Assembly: GCA_037447605.1 (NCBI GenBank)
Contig: CM074806.1
Span: 3,159,348-3,223,347, forward strand
Direction of reading: 5' to 3'
DNA from: Zygnema circumcarinatum
Taxonomy: Eukaryota; Streptophyta; Zygnematophyceae; Zygnematales; Zygnemataceae
DNA: 64,000 nucleotides
The translations under genes and the position numbers were made by a program. Every line of letters starts with the position of its first letter. Positions within the stretch are counted from its first letter, which is position 1. Below are positions 37,229-49,200 of this stretch, one piece after another. The notes beneath the pieces were generated by a model. It did not search any database. It saw only the letters and a program-made list of their open reading frames with translations, and was not told the DNA's origin.

Positions 37229-38133
37229 TACACACATTTTCATCGCGGCGTGCATCGACCGTTCTTGTCTGCGCAACAGAATGATTTTGCCTCTAGTCAT
37301 TTTCCTGGCGAGTCTGGCGACTCGCTGATGATTCCAGTGTTCAACGCTCCGTCAACTGGCTAAGGACGTGGCTTAAAGACGCGCGAATGTAGGGAAGCAG
37401 CGTTAAGTGTTTGTATGATTACCAGTTAAAGTCTGTTTACGCTCTCTTATGTTTCTTTTGTCTGCCAAGAAAGCCGATGTGATCTGCTTGCATTGGTTCA
37501 CCCAGAGCACCATAGTGTAAAATATGCTGTTTCAGAAAGGCATGCCAAGAGTGCAAAGGGGAACAACAGAGGGTTGTGGGCCTTTTGAGACGGTAGTAAT
37601 GCCAATCGCTTGTTTGATATTCGAAAAGTTAAAAGAGAAAGGATGTGGCATATTTGAAAAGTTATTTTCCATGCCAGATTCCATCCTGTGTGGAGCATTT
37701 AGATGGTATGCGTCTTGGTTGCGCTCTCCTTTGTTTCCAACTGTGCGACCAAATATGTGTTGAAGGCTTCCAATGCGTCCATTTACTGAGTTTGAGGGTC
37801 ATAGCCTTCTGAATCATCTGATGCATCCTCGCCTTGTCTTGTTTCCTCTTCCTTGATTTGAACCAACCCCGCACTCGTCCTGAATAATAATTATATAAGC
37901 AGGGCATGTCAGACTGCAAAATCAGTCTGGAGCACTGGAGAAACACCTTTCGTGGATATAATTTCAAACGAGTATGGTCCTCTGGAAACACAACGATCCA
38001 ACTGCAAATCTTTTTTCTATAAAAATAAAATAAAAAGGAAACCCTCTCCTTCGGCATTTGCAGCTTCTGACCCGCTCGCCGTCCACAGGGAGTGGCAGCA
38101 AATATCAAAATAAGAAAAGAGTTAGAATCTTAC

Positions 38134-38206
38134 CGCGCCAGACAGGGGTCGAACCTGCGACCTTTTGCTTAGGAAGCAAACACTCTATCCACTGAGTTAC
38201 AGGCGC
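38134..38206 (-). tRNA. tRNA-Arg (anticodon CCU), copy 1
   Basis: The reverse complement begins GCGCCTGTAACTCAGTGG (acceptor, A box/D arm). It has anticodon stem TTTGC/GCAAA around loop TTCCTAA, giving CCU for codon AGG. T-arm GCAGGTTCGACCCCTGT contains the B box, and the discriminator is G. The acceptor has one T-T mismatch. No intron. A TTTT terminator follows within about 25 nt on the minus strand. It closely resembles plant tRNA-Arg(CCU) as I recall it. Confidence 0.93.
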
Positions 38207-38389
38207 ATCTTATTTAAAAATTACTGTAATAAAATATAATGTAAAAAAATAAATATCTTCTCCCGTATCTTCGCAGCCGTCCTTTCCCCCTCGCTGGGCT
38301 GCGCTCCTCCGCGGAGAGGGAGAGGAAGGGCCGAGTGGTGGTATGCTGTAAGAGGGAGGAGGGAGAAGGTGATTGTTCCGCTCATCGCC

Positions 38390-38609
38390 ATGGCGACCAC
38401 TCGTGTGCAGGCGCTCTCCTCTGCTCTACTTGCCGCCCCCGAAGGCAGGCTCGCCGCTCTCCCTCCCTGCCGCCTCGGGTGTAACTCGTCCTCTCTCGCC
38501 TCCCTCACTCCATCTTCTCTCCGTCTGTGCTCGAAAGAAGTGTTGCTCTCGTCTCGCCACAGTTGTCTGGACCATGGCGCGCTTCATGTGGCTGCCTTCG
38601 CTTCCCCCG
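38390..38609 (+). pseudogene. Truncated copy of CBSX exon 1 (assembly duplicate)
   Basis: Same sequence as 40617-40836, starting ATGGCGACCACTCGTGTGC. It is cut by the 10-N gap after 73 codons of the transit-peptide region. It is most likely the end of a contig that overlaps the next one, not a second gene. Confidence 0.8.
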
Positions 38610-38619
38610 NNNNNNNNNN
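38610..38619. other. Assembly gap (10 N)
   Basis: Ten Ns join two contig ends whose flanking 2.2 kb are nearly identical. The round, nominal length and the flanking identity indicate an artificial join. Confidence 0.97.
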
Positions 38620-38775
38620 CTCTCTCTCTCTCTCTTTCCCTCTCACTCTCGGACATACACACGCACACACTGTATGCATATCTGAACTTTGAAAGAGGTT
38701 CAACCCGCACGAGGATTACCAAATGCCATTCGAAGACCTGCCTATTTCCAATTGTTTATGGCATTTCTTCTGCAG

Positions 38776-39455
38776 TGAAGTTTATAATCCCGTTCCAGGA
38801 GTGATGAATGATGTCCCTGCTGCGCGAGGATATGTCGGAGGCTTTTCTAACCTCCTTATGGTGAGCCTGCTGCTCACGAGCTTACCGCAGTTAGTCTTCT
38901 TACTTTGCTTCATGGAAAAAAAAAATGTGTGTGGGCTATTTTATTTGCTTAGATATATTTAATCCCACCCTACGAGCTAAAGCAGTGTGGATTGAGGTTC
39001 TGAGTCTTCCCCTTCTTGTGGGGTTGAAACTGCGTTGGAAAGGCCAAGGACTTGAAGCTTGCACTCGAATCTGCCATGGAGGATGGCGTTGAGGCGAAGA
39101 CGCCCATGGGGTCCGCCGTGCACAGCTTGTAAGCCTGTTCTCCCCCTTCCCTTGGGTAGTTAGTCCCTACTACTGATAACATGTTGAACATGGCCGATAT
39201 GATGGCGGGTCGCATGCCGTTCCCCATCAGATCCGGCAAACATTTTTAAAAGTAAAGATGATGCATGTTCAGTGATACCCATGGCAGCCACGTGGACAAT
39301 TCTGTCGCAGGTACTCCGAGATGTGCATGGATGATGCAGCAAAGGCAGACTTTTCAAGTATTTTCCATTTTGTCTATGGAGGTGTTTCGGCGGATAATGA
39401 GAGAAAGGATTCGTTTCCCACAAACTCATTGCCTGAAGGGACATCCTCCCGCTAG
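38776..39455 (+). pseudogene. Duplicate of the last three 3-hydroxyisobutyrate dehydrogenase exons
   Basis: Exons 38776-38860, 39043-39128 and 39311-39455 repeat those at 36547-37228 without coding change (VYNPVPGVMND, AKDLKLALESAMEDG, DDAAKADFSSIF). The preceding seven exons are absent because the block starts at the gap. As assembled it cannot encode an enzyme. It is best treated as an assembly duplicate. Confidence 0.85.
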
Positions 39456-40360
39456 TACACACATTTTCATCGCGGCGTGCATCGACCGTTCTTGTCTGCG
39501 CAACAGAATGATTTTGCCTCTAGTCATTTTCCTGGCGAGTCTGGCGACTCGCTGATGATTCCAGTGTTCAACGCTCCGTCAACTGGCTAAGGACGTGGCT
39601 TAAAGACGCGCGAATGTAGGGAAGCAGCGTTAAGTGTTTGTATGATTACCAGTTAAAGTCTGTTTACGCTCTCTTATGTTTCTTTTGTCTGCCAAGAAAG
39701 CCGATGTGATCTGCTTGCATTGGTTCACCCAGAGCACCATAGTGTAAAATATGCTGTTTCAGAAAGGCATGCCAAGAGTGCAAAGGGGAACAACAGAGGG
39801 TTGTGGGCCTTTTGAGACGGTAGTAATGCCAATCGCTTGTTTGATATTCGAAAAGTTAAAAGAGAAAGGATGTGGCATATTTGAAAAGTTATTTTCCATG
39901 CCAGATTCCATCCTGTGTGGAGCATTTAGATGGTATGCGTCTTGGTTGCGCTCTCCTTTGTTTCCAACTGTGCGACCAAATATGTGTTGAAGGCTTCCAA
40001 TGCGTCCATTTACTGAGTTTGAGGGTCATAGCCTTCTGAATCATCTGATGCATCCTCGCCTTGTCTTGTTTCCTCTTCCTTGATTTGAACCAACCCCGCA
40101 CTCGTCCTGAATAATAATTATATAAGCAGGGCATGTCAGACTGCAAAATCAGTCTGGAGCACTGGAGAAACACCTTTCGTGGATATAATTTCAAACGAGT
40201 ATGGTCCTCTGGAAACACAACGATCCAACTGCAAATCTTTTTTCTATAAAAATAAAATAAAAAGGAAACCCTCTCCTTCGGCATTTGCAGCTTCTGACCC
40301 GCTCGCCGTCCACAGGGAGTGGCAGCAAATATCAAAATAAGAAAAGAGTTAGAATCTTAC

Positions 40361-40433
40361 CGCGCCAGACAGGGGTCGAACCTGCGACCTTTTGCTTAGG
40401 AAGCAAACACTCTATCCACTGAGTTACAGGCGC
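40361..40433 (-). tRNA. tRNA-Arg (anticodon CCU), copy 2
   Basis: Identical to the tRNA at 38134-38206, inside the second copy of the duplicated block. It has the same CCU anticodon loop, B box and TTTT terminator. If the block is an assembly overlap, only one of the two genes exists. Confidence 0.92.
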
Positions 40434-40616
40434 ATCTTATTTAAAAATTACTGTAATAAAATATAATGTAAAAAAATAAATATCTTCTCCCGTATCTTCG
40501 CAGCCGTCCTTTCCCCCTCGCTGGGCTGCGCTCCTCCGCGGAGAGGGAGAGGAAGGGCCGAGTGGTGGTATGCTGTAAGAGGGAGGAGGGAGAAGGTGAT
40601 TGTTCCGCTCATCGCC

Positions 40617-43600
40617 ATGGCGACCACTCGTGTGCAGGCGCTCTCCTCTGCTCTACTTGCCGCCCCCGAAGGCAGGCTCGCCGCTCTCCCTCCCTGCCGC
40701 CTCGGGTGTAACTCGTCCTCTCTCGCCTCCCTCACTCCATCTTCTCTCCGTCTGTGCTCGAAAGAAGTGTTGCTCTCGTCTCGCCACAGTTGTCTGGACC
40801 ATGGCGCGCTTCATGTGGCTGCCTTCGCTTCCCCCGCTGGCAGCACGTTGCCCGATCAGGCATCTGAGGTAGAATTTATTCAATAGGTTCTACTGTTTGA
40901 ATTATGCACTCAGAAAAGAACATAGCTTTGTACTTGCGTTTTTTGGTACCATATTTTGATCTACCGTAGTTGTTTTTAATATTCCCTTCGGAGATGGAAC
41001 TAATGAAAGGGACATGTCTACAAAAATTGAAGGTGTTTTTGTTATGGTGGTCAGCTTTTCTCAGTCTTCTCTGTACAATTGTCCTTACCTTACCCTTACC
41101 TTTACTGTAGCTCCATTTCTTCTGAACTTTTACGTTTTGGGATTCGTCGCTTTATGTAACCTATCTTACTCTTATCTTTTTGTTTGAAATATGTGCACCA
41201 ATTTGTTCCTGTAGCTCGTTGATCAGCAACGACCCATTTCTGTCGGTGACGTCATGACGAGTAGTGTTCTCGTTACCGCGACGATTACTACAACAGTCGA
41301 TGAAGGTGGTTCCTAAATCCAAAGGCCTTGAGGAATTCTATTGTGCTTTCTGCATGTGTTTGTTCTCCGGGCACTTCATAACCCGAGCAGTTGCTAACTT
41401 TGAGCACTTCATGATCATTGTTTTTTGCTGAGATTTTCTCTGCCGCAAGTTGAGTTCGGAAGGTTGTTCGTTTCCATGGGTTGACTAAATAGAGTATTAT
41501 TTAAATGTGGAGTTTTGAAGTATGGGACTTCAAAGCGCATTCTCCGTACGGGTTTTTTAGGTTTGGTTCTTGGTGTACATTTCTCTTCTTATTTTACAAG
41601 AAATAAACCTTTAGATAGATTAGGTCTCACGCATTCATCATATTGGGTCTTAATGCATAAGGGCTGTCAGGATGGCCATACACACACCTTAAGGCTTTCA
41701 AGCTTTCAGTAACACCCTCGAATGTAAACTTGTTTTGCTCTTTTTTCATGCTTGCGTTAATTTTGCACTGCAAAGGGAGGCGTGTCTTTCATTCATTCAT
41801 CGCCAGAATTCACAAAGAATTAGGTGTTGGGTGGAAACTCATTTGCTCCTCCCTTCGCTGAACTTGTTGCAGCATGATTGTTGATGGGATCTGTCATGTG
41901 CGGATGCAGCTTTGGAGTCACTCGTGGAGAACAGAATAACAGGAATGCCTGTTGTTGACGAAGCAAACCGGGTGGTAAGCGAAACGCACGCAATATCTTT
42001 GATGTACGCTGAGGCATTCGTTCATGTCGTGTGCTGTGAGAAGTTGATTTTTTCAGGCTTGAAACATGTGTATATTCTAGAAGTTGTGAAGAAATGCCTT
42101 TGCTCTTGCTCACCTGTTCTTTATCGCCCATTCGATCACAATGTTCACTTGCTTGCTTGTATTTGCATGTTGATGGAGACGCATGAGGGAGTTAGCTTAA
42201 CATTTGCCAAGTGGTAAACCTGTTGCTGAAACATTTCACTTAAGAGTGGTGAGCACTCCCATGTGAGAAAAGATAAAAAAACAGGAACGTAACGCGGATG
42301 CATGACATACAGCGAATGTCTCGTCTGGCATGTATTTATTGAGAAGTGCCGGCATTGCTCATTGTTTTCATGGACAAAGAATTTGCAGGTTGGAGTCGTA
42401 TCGGATTACGATTTATTGGCGTTAGACGGCATTGCAGGTGATTTTAATTGATAGTAATGTGAGCTAGCAATGTGTGGAGTAACGACATTCCTAAGGTGGC
42501 TTGCTACTAGATCAGAACTGTTACCTTTCAGGGAGAAATGGCTTCGAGCGCACCACTTCGGCAGTTCCTGTTTGCTCGTATTTCTCACTGATTACACGTG
42601 AGGAATGGGCAAATTAGAGAGAGTTTCTTAATCGTCAGGTGTTGTTCCAGCGCTTAAGCTTAGATACGCTTTGGAGTGTTGATTAGCTCTCTGTGACTCG
42701 GTATAATTGAGCCACTGGAAATTAGTTCCGTCTTTGAGGCTCGATTCGAACTTAACATCAAGCATTAACTTGTGATGGATTGACGCAGTTTCGCCTGTCA
42801 GCCATCCGCATGTTTGACCCAGTGGGCACTTGTCGTATTCAGCAAGCTGGTTACAAATTCATTTCTGTACTTGGTGGTTAACCCAGTTCTGGCTAGCCTG
42901 ACTTAGTTTGTTTTTTCGTGGCACTGCAGGGAAGATAAATCCTGAGAAAGGCCTGTTTCCAGAAGCTTCCAGCTCATGGAAGGTACATTCTTCCACATAC
43001 TTTTCCATCGCTTGCCTTTTTCTGACAAGTTTGTACTTAGTGCAAGCTTCGTATTTAAGGATAATGAACGGTGTTCAGGAAACAGGTCTGTGAGTGCTGA
43101 GTGTATTGGACAGTCTTTAAAGTTATCATAAGAATCACTTCAGTTCAGGGGGAAAGGGTAATTAAATCATCTCCCAGGCCGGCTTTTGTCCTTGGACATG
43201 CTGGACATTTGGAATACTTTCGAAAGAATAGCTTGTTTCTAAAGCAGACTTTATGCCTGCAATCTAGCCTCATTATATTAGGACTTGTGTTTGAATATCA
43301 CTCCCTTCTCCAGGAGGTCCAATTAGACAGATGTTCGATTGGTGCCGAGATTGCCTAGAAAAGCATTTTAAGGTAAACAGTGGCAATGCCCTGCTTTAGA
43401 ATGGAATTTTTTGCCGCATGTGGCATTATGGCCTGTCCATGTTCGTCACAAGTGTTGAACTGGGCTTCTCATGTTGACCCATTTACCACAGGAAAAAGAA
43501 GTGGCAGGCTCGCATGAGCTGTAGAAGGCGGAGTCTCGTGCAATCGTTTGAAGTTCCAATACCTCCTTAAAACAGTCGTTTGTTGTCATTTGCTGATGAA

Positions 43601-44854
43601 TTGCGGATGGAAGGGAAAGTGCTTATGTAGGCAGCAGCCTGAGCAAGGCAGTGTTGGGCTATTGCAGAAAGTCTTATGAAATGACGAAAACATGGGAGAT
43701 GTTGAACAAGGTGATATAGCGGAGGCATATAGCTTTGCCTGATTATCATGCCAATATATAGAGGTTTGCCTGTTGAAGCAAAAGTATGAAGGTTATGTCC
43801 TTATCTTGTGGAGGGTGTTTGCAGACTTTCAAAGAGATCCAGAAACTTTTGATAAAGACTCAGGGCAAGACAGTCGGAGACGTGATGACCCCATCTCCCC
43901 TCGTCGTACGGCCCCTCACTAATCTTGAAGACGCTGCAAGGTGAGAATCTCAACACTCAAGTCGTGGAAGGTCCCAATTGGACCGACAGATAAACTGATA
44001 AGATCAATCACTCAGCTGTAGGCGAGTCTTAATTTGGAGCAGACGCAGTGCATGGTAATTCAAACGCTATTGCCAGCCAAAATGAGGAGATTTGCAACAG
44101 CAGCAGTGTGTCATAGGGAGGTTGTTGTCGGCCACAACGGGGATGCCTCAGTGCGCGCTTGAATAGGACGGGCTTTTCCTAAAGTGTGCTGTTGGATTTG
44201 GACAGGCTGTTACTTGACTCGAGGTTCAGACGATTGCCTGTTGTGGATGAAACCGGGAAATTGGTGAGTGATCGTATCTTTTGCCAGACGTTCTAAGTGC
44301 AGGTATTAATGGTTTAAGAGCCGCACTTTCAGTCAATCAAGGGGTCAACCGGTGCATATGCATGCAAGAGTCTGCTTGTTTGTTCTCTGGTCCATCCTTG
44401 TTCTCTTCATAGCAAGCTTCACGAGTGTTTTTATTGATCATGTCTTCTCTTTGGCTGCGACTTCTGCCCCTCCTGCGCCTCTCTTTGGCTGCACTGTCTC
44501 TGGTTATATCGTATCTTTGATCGACTTCCTTCATCCTCTCGCCCTCGTCGTTGCATTGCCCTTACATTTCTTGTCTTTAGAACGCCTTCCTCTTTTGCGT
44601 TCTCTTCCTCGCAAATTTAAAGGCAGTTTCCTTCAGTATGGCCGCCTTGCCTCTTTAGTGTTTTATTGCCCGCGTTTTCCCCTCATGCAGTCTTGAAGAG
44701 AGCAGCAGTTTTCGTCCTGCCAATGAGCCTCTTGTAAAGTGGCCGTTCTGCCCTTCTGCCATTGCAGGTGGGCATTTTGACGCGAGGCAACGTTGTCCAG
44801 GCAGCGCTGCAGATGAAGAAGAAGCTCGAAGCAGCAGCAAAGCGGAGCGCTTGA
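40617..44854 (+). CDS. Plastid paired-CBS-domain protein, CBSX1/2-like
   Basis: Eight predicted exons, all in phase, give 256 residues: 40617-40868, 41215-41305, 41910-41974, 42389-42437, 42930-42982, 43825-43940, 44206-44263 and 44768-44854. Exon 1 is a Ser/Ala/Leu/Arg-rich plastid transit peptide. CBS1 reads VGDVMTSSVLV, TTTVDEALESLVENRITGMP, VVDEANRVVGVVSDYDLLAL. A linker GLFPEASSSWKTFKEIQKLL follows, then CBS2 with GDVMTPSPLVVRPLTNLEDA, RLPVVDETGKLVGILTRGNV and a basic C-terminal helix. This motif order, including the SSSWK linker, is that of plant CBSX1/CBSX2, which bind adenine nucleotides and regulate thioredoxins in the plastid. The start ATG is the first in frame with a good leader. 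Confidence 0.93.
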
Positions 44855-46202
44855 TTGTGGGGGCATCACAGGACGAGGGCATTTGCCGCCTGCTTTCCCG
44901 ACGAGTTGCAGCACGGTCTCTCAGCATGGGGGGGTCTGCGCCCCTCCACAGATCGTTGGGACATTTTTTTTGAGTTTTGTTTGCGGATGGTTGTGGTTTG
45001 ATTGAGCTGGATACGTATATATTTTGTGATCTACTTCGCATCTGCTATTTGTGTTGGGAATTATACACACTGCGTAGGTCCAGAGAGACCGAGGGGGGGC
45101 AATAATGTTACGTTCTGGTTTTTAGAGGAGGATTGTGCAACCTCGCGCTTGCACCCTCTTCGGCAGTCGAGATCCTATTCAATGTCTTCTCACCCCTTGT
45201 GTGCGTTTTTTTTTCTGTATCCAGTGTTGACAAAATTAATGAGCCTGTGTTTATAGCCATTGAATAAAGACGGACCATTATTGTTTTTCATTATAGCAGC
45301 AATGTTATCAATGGTTTGAATTTAATAAAAGAATTCCATTTTCTAAACAGTCCTTGCGACCGGGATTGATGAGTGACTGATATTTTATTTACGATTTTCT
45401 GGAGAAATTGTGACGTAGGACCCCACGCATGGTCGGATCCTGTTGTTTGCCTCAAACTGTCAGACTGCAATTCTCTTCAGCACTTGCACATGCCCAACAT
45501 CTGGACCGATCGTTGGAATGGTTCAAGCCGTTGTTCGCCAATGGTTGTCGCCGTGCCAACGGTTGAAGTTAGACATTCGCCGGAACGTCATTTGTACCGA
45601 CAGGCAGCCTGACCCTAATCCTAAATCCACCATCGACATAGGATCAACTTCCATAGTGGACCCTACCGGCCTAGCGATCCACTTGCCCGAGCCCTCCGAT
45701 TTCCCCCCCTATGGACCCCCCTCGACAACGCCGTCCGATCGTCGCGACGCAAAACGACGAGCGGATCAACGGCATCTTCCGATCCGCCACGCGCCTCCGG
45801 CCAATCAGCGGCCTGTAATTGATCTCCCGCTCCCGACCCCAAATCGGCCTCTGCGGCCCACAGCGCGGCGCGCCCGAAAGCCTTGACTTGGACCTGCAAG
45901 GGCGCACGGTTGCGACCTCGCGCGTGTATAGGTCGCTCCCCATTAGCCCTCACAAAGATCTTGATGACGTGGACTCCTGAGAGACGTCCAATTTTGGCGA
46001 GAGTTGAACCTGTGGTTTCGCCCGGATTCCCGGAAGATTCAACCGCCGGCCGGGCGGAGTGGAGTACTAAGGCCCCCCCCCGGGGCGAGGTTTCACAGAA
46101 GAAGGTTCTTAGTTCCAGGATTTTTGGAGGCTGAGCTTGAAGCAGGCGGAAGGAGGAGACTAGGAAGGGTTGGAAGGGCTTGCAAGCATTCAGATCTCAG
46201 AC
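44855..46202. other. Intergenic region and starch synthase promoter
   Basis: No gene is seen. 44855-45360 is AT-moderate and is probably the CBSX 3' region. 45500-45560 contains clustered CCAATGG/CCGTTGG-type motifs. 45730-45850 is GC-rich with a CCAATCAGCGG box near 45800. 46000-46200 is probably the starch synthase leader. No clear TATA box. Confidence 0.45.
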
Positions 46203-49200
46203 ATGGCGACGGCAATGCAGACCACGGCGAGCGGCCTGAGCCTCGGATCTGTAGCAGCTGCGGCTGCTGGAGAGGCGAAGTCCGTGCAAGTGCCAGCTGT
46301 GGCTGGGAAGTTTCAGAGCTTCAATGGCCTGAGGAAGGCGGAGAACGTGTTTGGATCTACGAAGGCGTCGACAAAGGCCTTCTCGGTCGCTGTGAGCAAG
46401 AAGGGGAAGAAGAGCCAGCGCGCAGCTGTTGTGTGCGAGCAGCACATTCCGGGGATGAAGCTTGTGTTTGTCTCGGCTGAAGTGGCACCGTGGAGCAAGA
46501 CCGGCGGGCTGGGAGATGTGCTGGGCGGTCTTCCTCCTGCGCTCGCTGTAAGTTTGAAGCTCGCTTGGATCTGGTGAAGGCAAGGTTGTCCGTCACAGTG
46601 GGCCTATGATGCACACGGATGAATAAGGAGCTCGTGAGCGTGTCTTCTGGTCACGATCTGGTCGATTCTTTCCTTCATCTGTCTGAACTTGGATTTCGAT
46701 GCAGGCCCGGGGCCATCGTGTGATGACGGTCTCTCCCCGATACGATCAATATAAGGACGCTTGGGACACTGAGGCCACTGTGGATGTAAGTTAACCCCAA
46801 GGGCAGTCTCTATTGCAAGATTCCTTTCTTTTCCCAAATACAGTCGTATGATCTGTTTTTGTAGCAGTTTCGATGTTCCCATTATCAGGACTCTAAATTT
46901 AATGGAGGTCTTTAGCTTGTTAAGCTCTTCGTTTTAATGTATTGTGTTTTATTACGCGCAGGTGAAGGTGGGAAACAAGATTGAAACCGTGAGGTTTTTC
47001 CACACCTACAAGAGGGGTGTGGACAGAGTTTTCATCGACCATCCCCTTTTCCTCGCCAAGGTAATGCCAATTTGTGCGTTAGTGTTCGTTTTAGGTAATC
47101 AGTCCTTAGTTGTCTCTCCTTATCTAGTTCTATGTTTTCACTATGTGTCTCTGTGCCAGGGACTTTGATTTTAATGATTTGCAGCCAGAATTGTGAAACT
47201 TGATGCTGATGTGGAAATGATTGTGGTATGCTGGTATTTTTGCTCAGTCCTTTCTGGCTAGGGCATGGCGGGCGGGTTAACTGGGATGTGCTTATGCTCT
47301 TTACTGGGTATCTGCAAAGCATATCTGCCGAGTCTGTTCTCTTTGAGGGGCAGTTCACAGAATTTGGATATTGCTTGTGCAGGTCTGGGGCAAAACCGGC
47401 AGCAAGATTTATGGACCAGTAACCGGAGTTGACTATGCGGACAATCAGCTCCGCTTCAGTCTGTTCTGCCAGGTAAACGGTCTCCTGCCAGACATCTAAA
47501 AATTGTCAATTGAAGTGGACATTGCAAGCTGTGCTGGTATTGGATATGATTCGTTCGGTGATTTACTGGATCTTCTTTCTGCATTTCTGCCGCAGGCAGC
47601 AATCGAGGCACCACGAGTGTTGAACTTGACCAGCAATGATTTCTTCACTGGACCCTATGGTAAGTTTCCTCTGTAGAAAGTGATTTTGAGTTGGTTTTGT
47701 TCCATTCTACTTAAGCAGTTTTTTTTTGCTCTACAAGCTTTTTTGAATATCATTTCTACCGGTTTACTGTCGTCTGCAGGTGAGGATGTCATTTTTGTCG
47801 CCAACGATTGGCACACTGCCCCTCTGTCTTCATACTTGAAGGCCTATCACAAAGCAAACGGCAGCTTCTTGAATGCAAAGGTGTGTTGGCCGTCGAGTTT
47901 GTATGCGTTGCTGTCTGAAGATGTAATAATTGTGGAAGTTCACATCTGACACACTACTTGCAGGTTGTTTGGTGAGCCGTTGTTGATGACTCATCCCTAT
48001 GTGTTTTGTCCCTTATGGAAGTTTAAAGTTCATGTCACATGGGATGTGCCGTGTAAACAGGGTTTTATTAATGCAGAGTATGTATGCTTATCTTGATTTC
48101 CAGGTGGTATACTGCACACACAACATTGCCTACCAAGGCCGATTTGCCCGGGCTGATTTCAGTTACCTCAACCTGCCTGACGAGTTTCTTCCTGCTTTCG
48201 AGTTCGATGATGGGTAAGTTTTAGTTCATTTGTGTAGACGTAAATTGATAGTTAATAAATTAGGCTGCTCTGGGATCTCTGCTCTGTGGGCTGCTCTGCT
48301 CTGCTCTGTTTTGGTTTTTCTGCTCCCCTGACCATAGTTTTTCTTTCCTGGATTTGTTTGCAACGTTTGACCAAAGTCATTAATTTCCTCTGAAGCCAAA
48401 TCTTGTCTGTTCTCATGTTTTGTGATAGTTCTGACCACCGTTCACTGTATCCTTGATGCAGATATGACAAGCCCGTGAAGGGTCCCAAGATCAACTGGAT
48501 GAAGGCCGGTTTCTTGCAGGCAGACAAGGTGCTGACAGTGAGCCCCAACTACGCGGAGGAGCTTCAGGCTGGCCCTGACACTGGTGTGGAGTTGGACGAC
48601 ATTGCCCGCCAAGTTGGCGTGGAGGGTATTGTGAACGGAATGGATGTCCAGGAGTGGGATCCTTCAGAAGACAAGTACCTGGACACGAAGTATGACATCA
48701 CCAATGTAAGTGAACATCATACAATGCAATCCAACCGTGTATCTACAAGATGCAATGGAGCAGAGCAAGCTACCTGAAAATGCTTGTTTCTTGTGCATTG
48801 GTTCATGTAGTAAATGAGAAGTATTGATCACTGGGTACAACACAGGCGGTCGTTGTTCATGCCGTTCTTTCCTGGCTGTGGTCATCATCTGGGTAGTCTG
48901 ACAGGTATGTAAGTGCTCCGGAGGAATGCAGGTTTTGGAGGTGAAGCCCACGCTTAAGGAGACACTTCAGGCAGAGGTGGGACTGCCTGTGAACCCAGAT
49001 GTTCCAGTGATTGCATTCATTGGCCGACTGGAGGAACAGAAAGGCTCCGACATTTTGTCGGCAGCTGTGGAGGAGATTGTGGCTTCAAACGCACAGCTTG
49101 TTGTGCTGGTAAGTCAACCTGACTGATTTGGCCATGGCGGCAACTGCACGTTCATGGGGTATGGGAAATATCAGTGTGACAGTAGTTGCCGGAAGTACTT

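Larger units (their letters stand above)
36391..38609. repeat. 2.2-kb duplicated block, copy 1 (ends at 10-N gap)
   Basis: Matches 38620-40836 essentially base for base. The only difference I found is a 2-bp indel near 37028-37030 (AAAGAAATGATG here, AAAGATGATG in copy 2). It ends exactly at the N gap, and the partner starts exactly after it. It contains three dehydrogenase exons, the tRNA-Arg gene and the first 220 bp of the CBSX coding region. Confidence 0.95.
38620..40836. repeat. 2.2-kb duplicated block, copy 2 (starts at 10-N gap)
   Basis: Second copy of 36391-38609 (offset 2229 bp, then 2227 bp after the 2-bp indel). Beyond 40836 the sequence continues uniquely into the CBSX gene, so this copy is the one attached to the right-hand contig. 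Confidence 0.95.
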
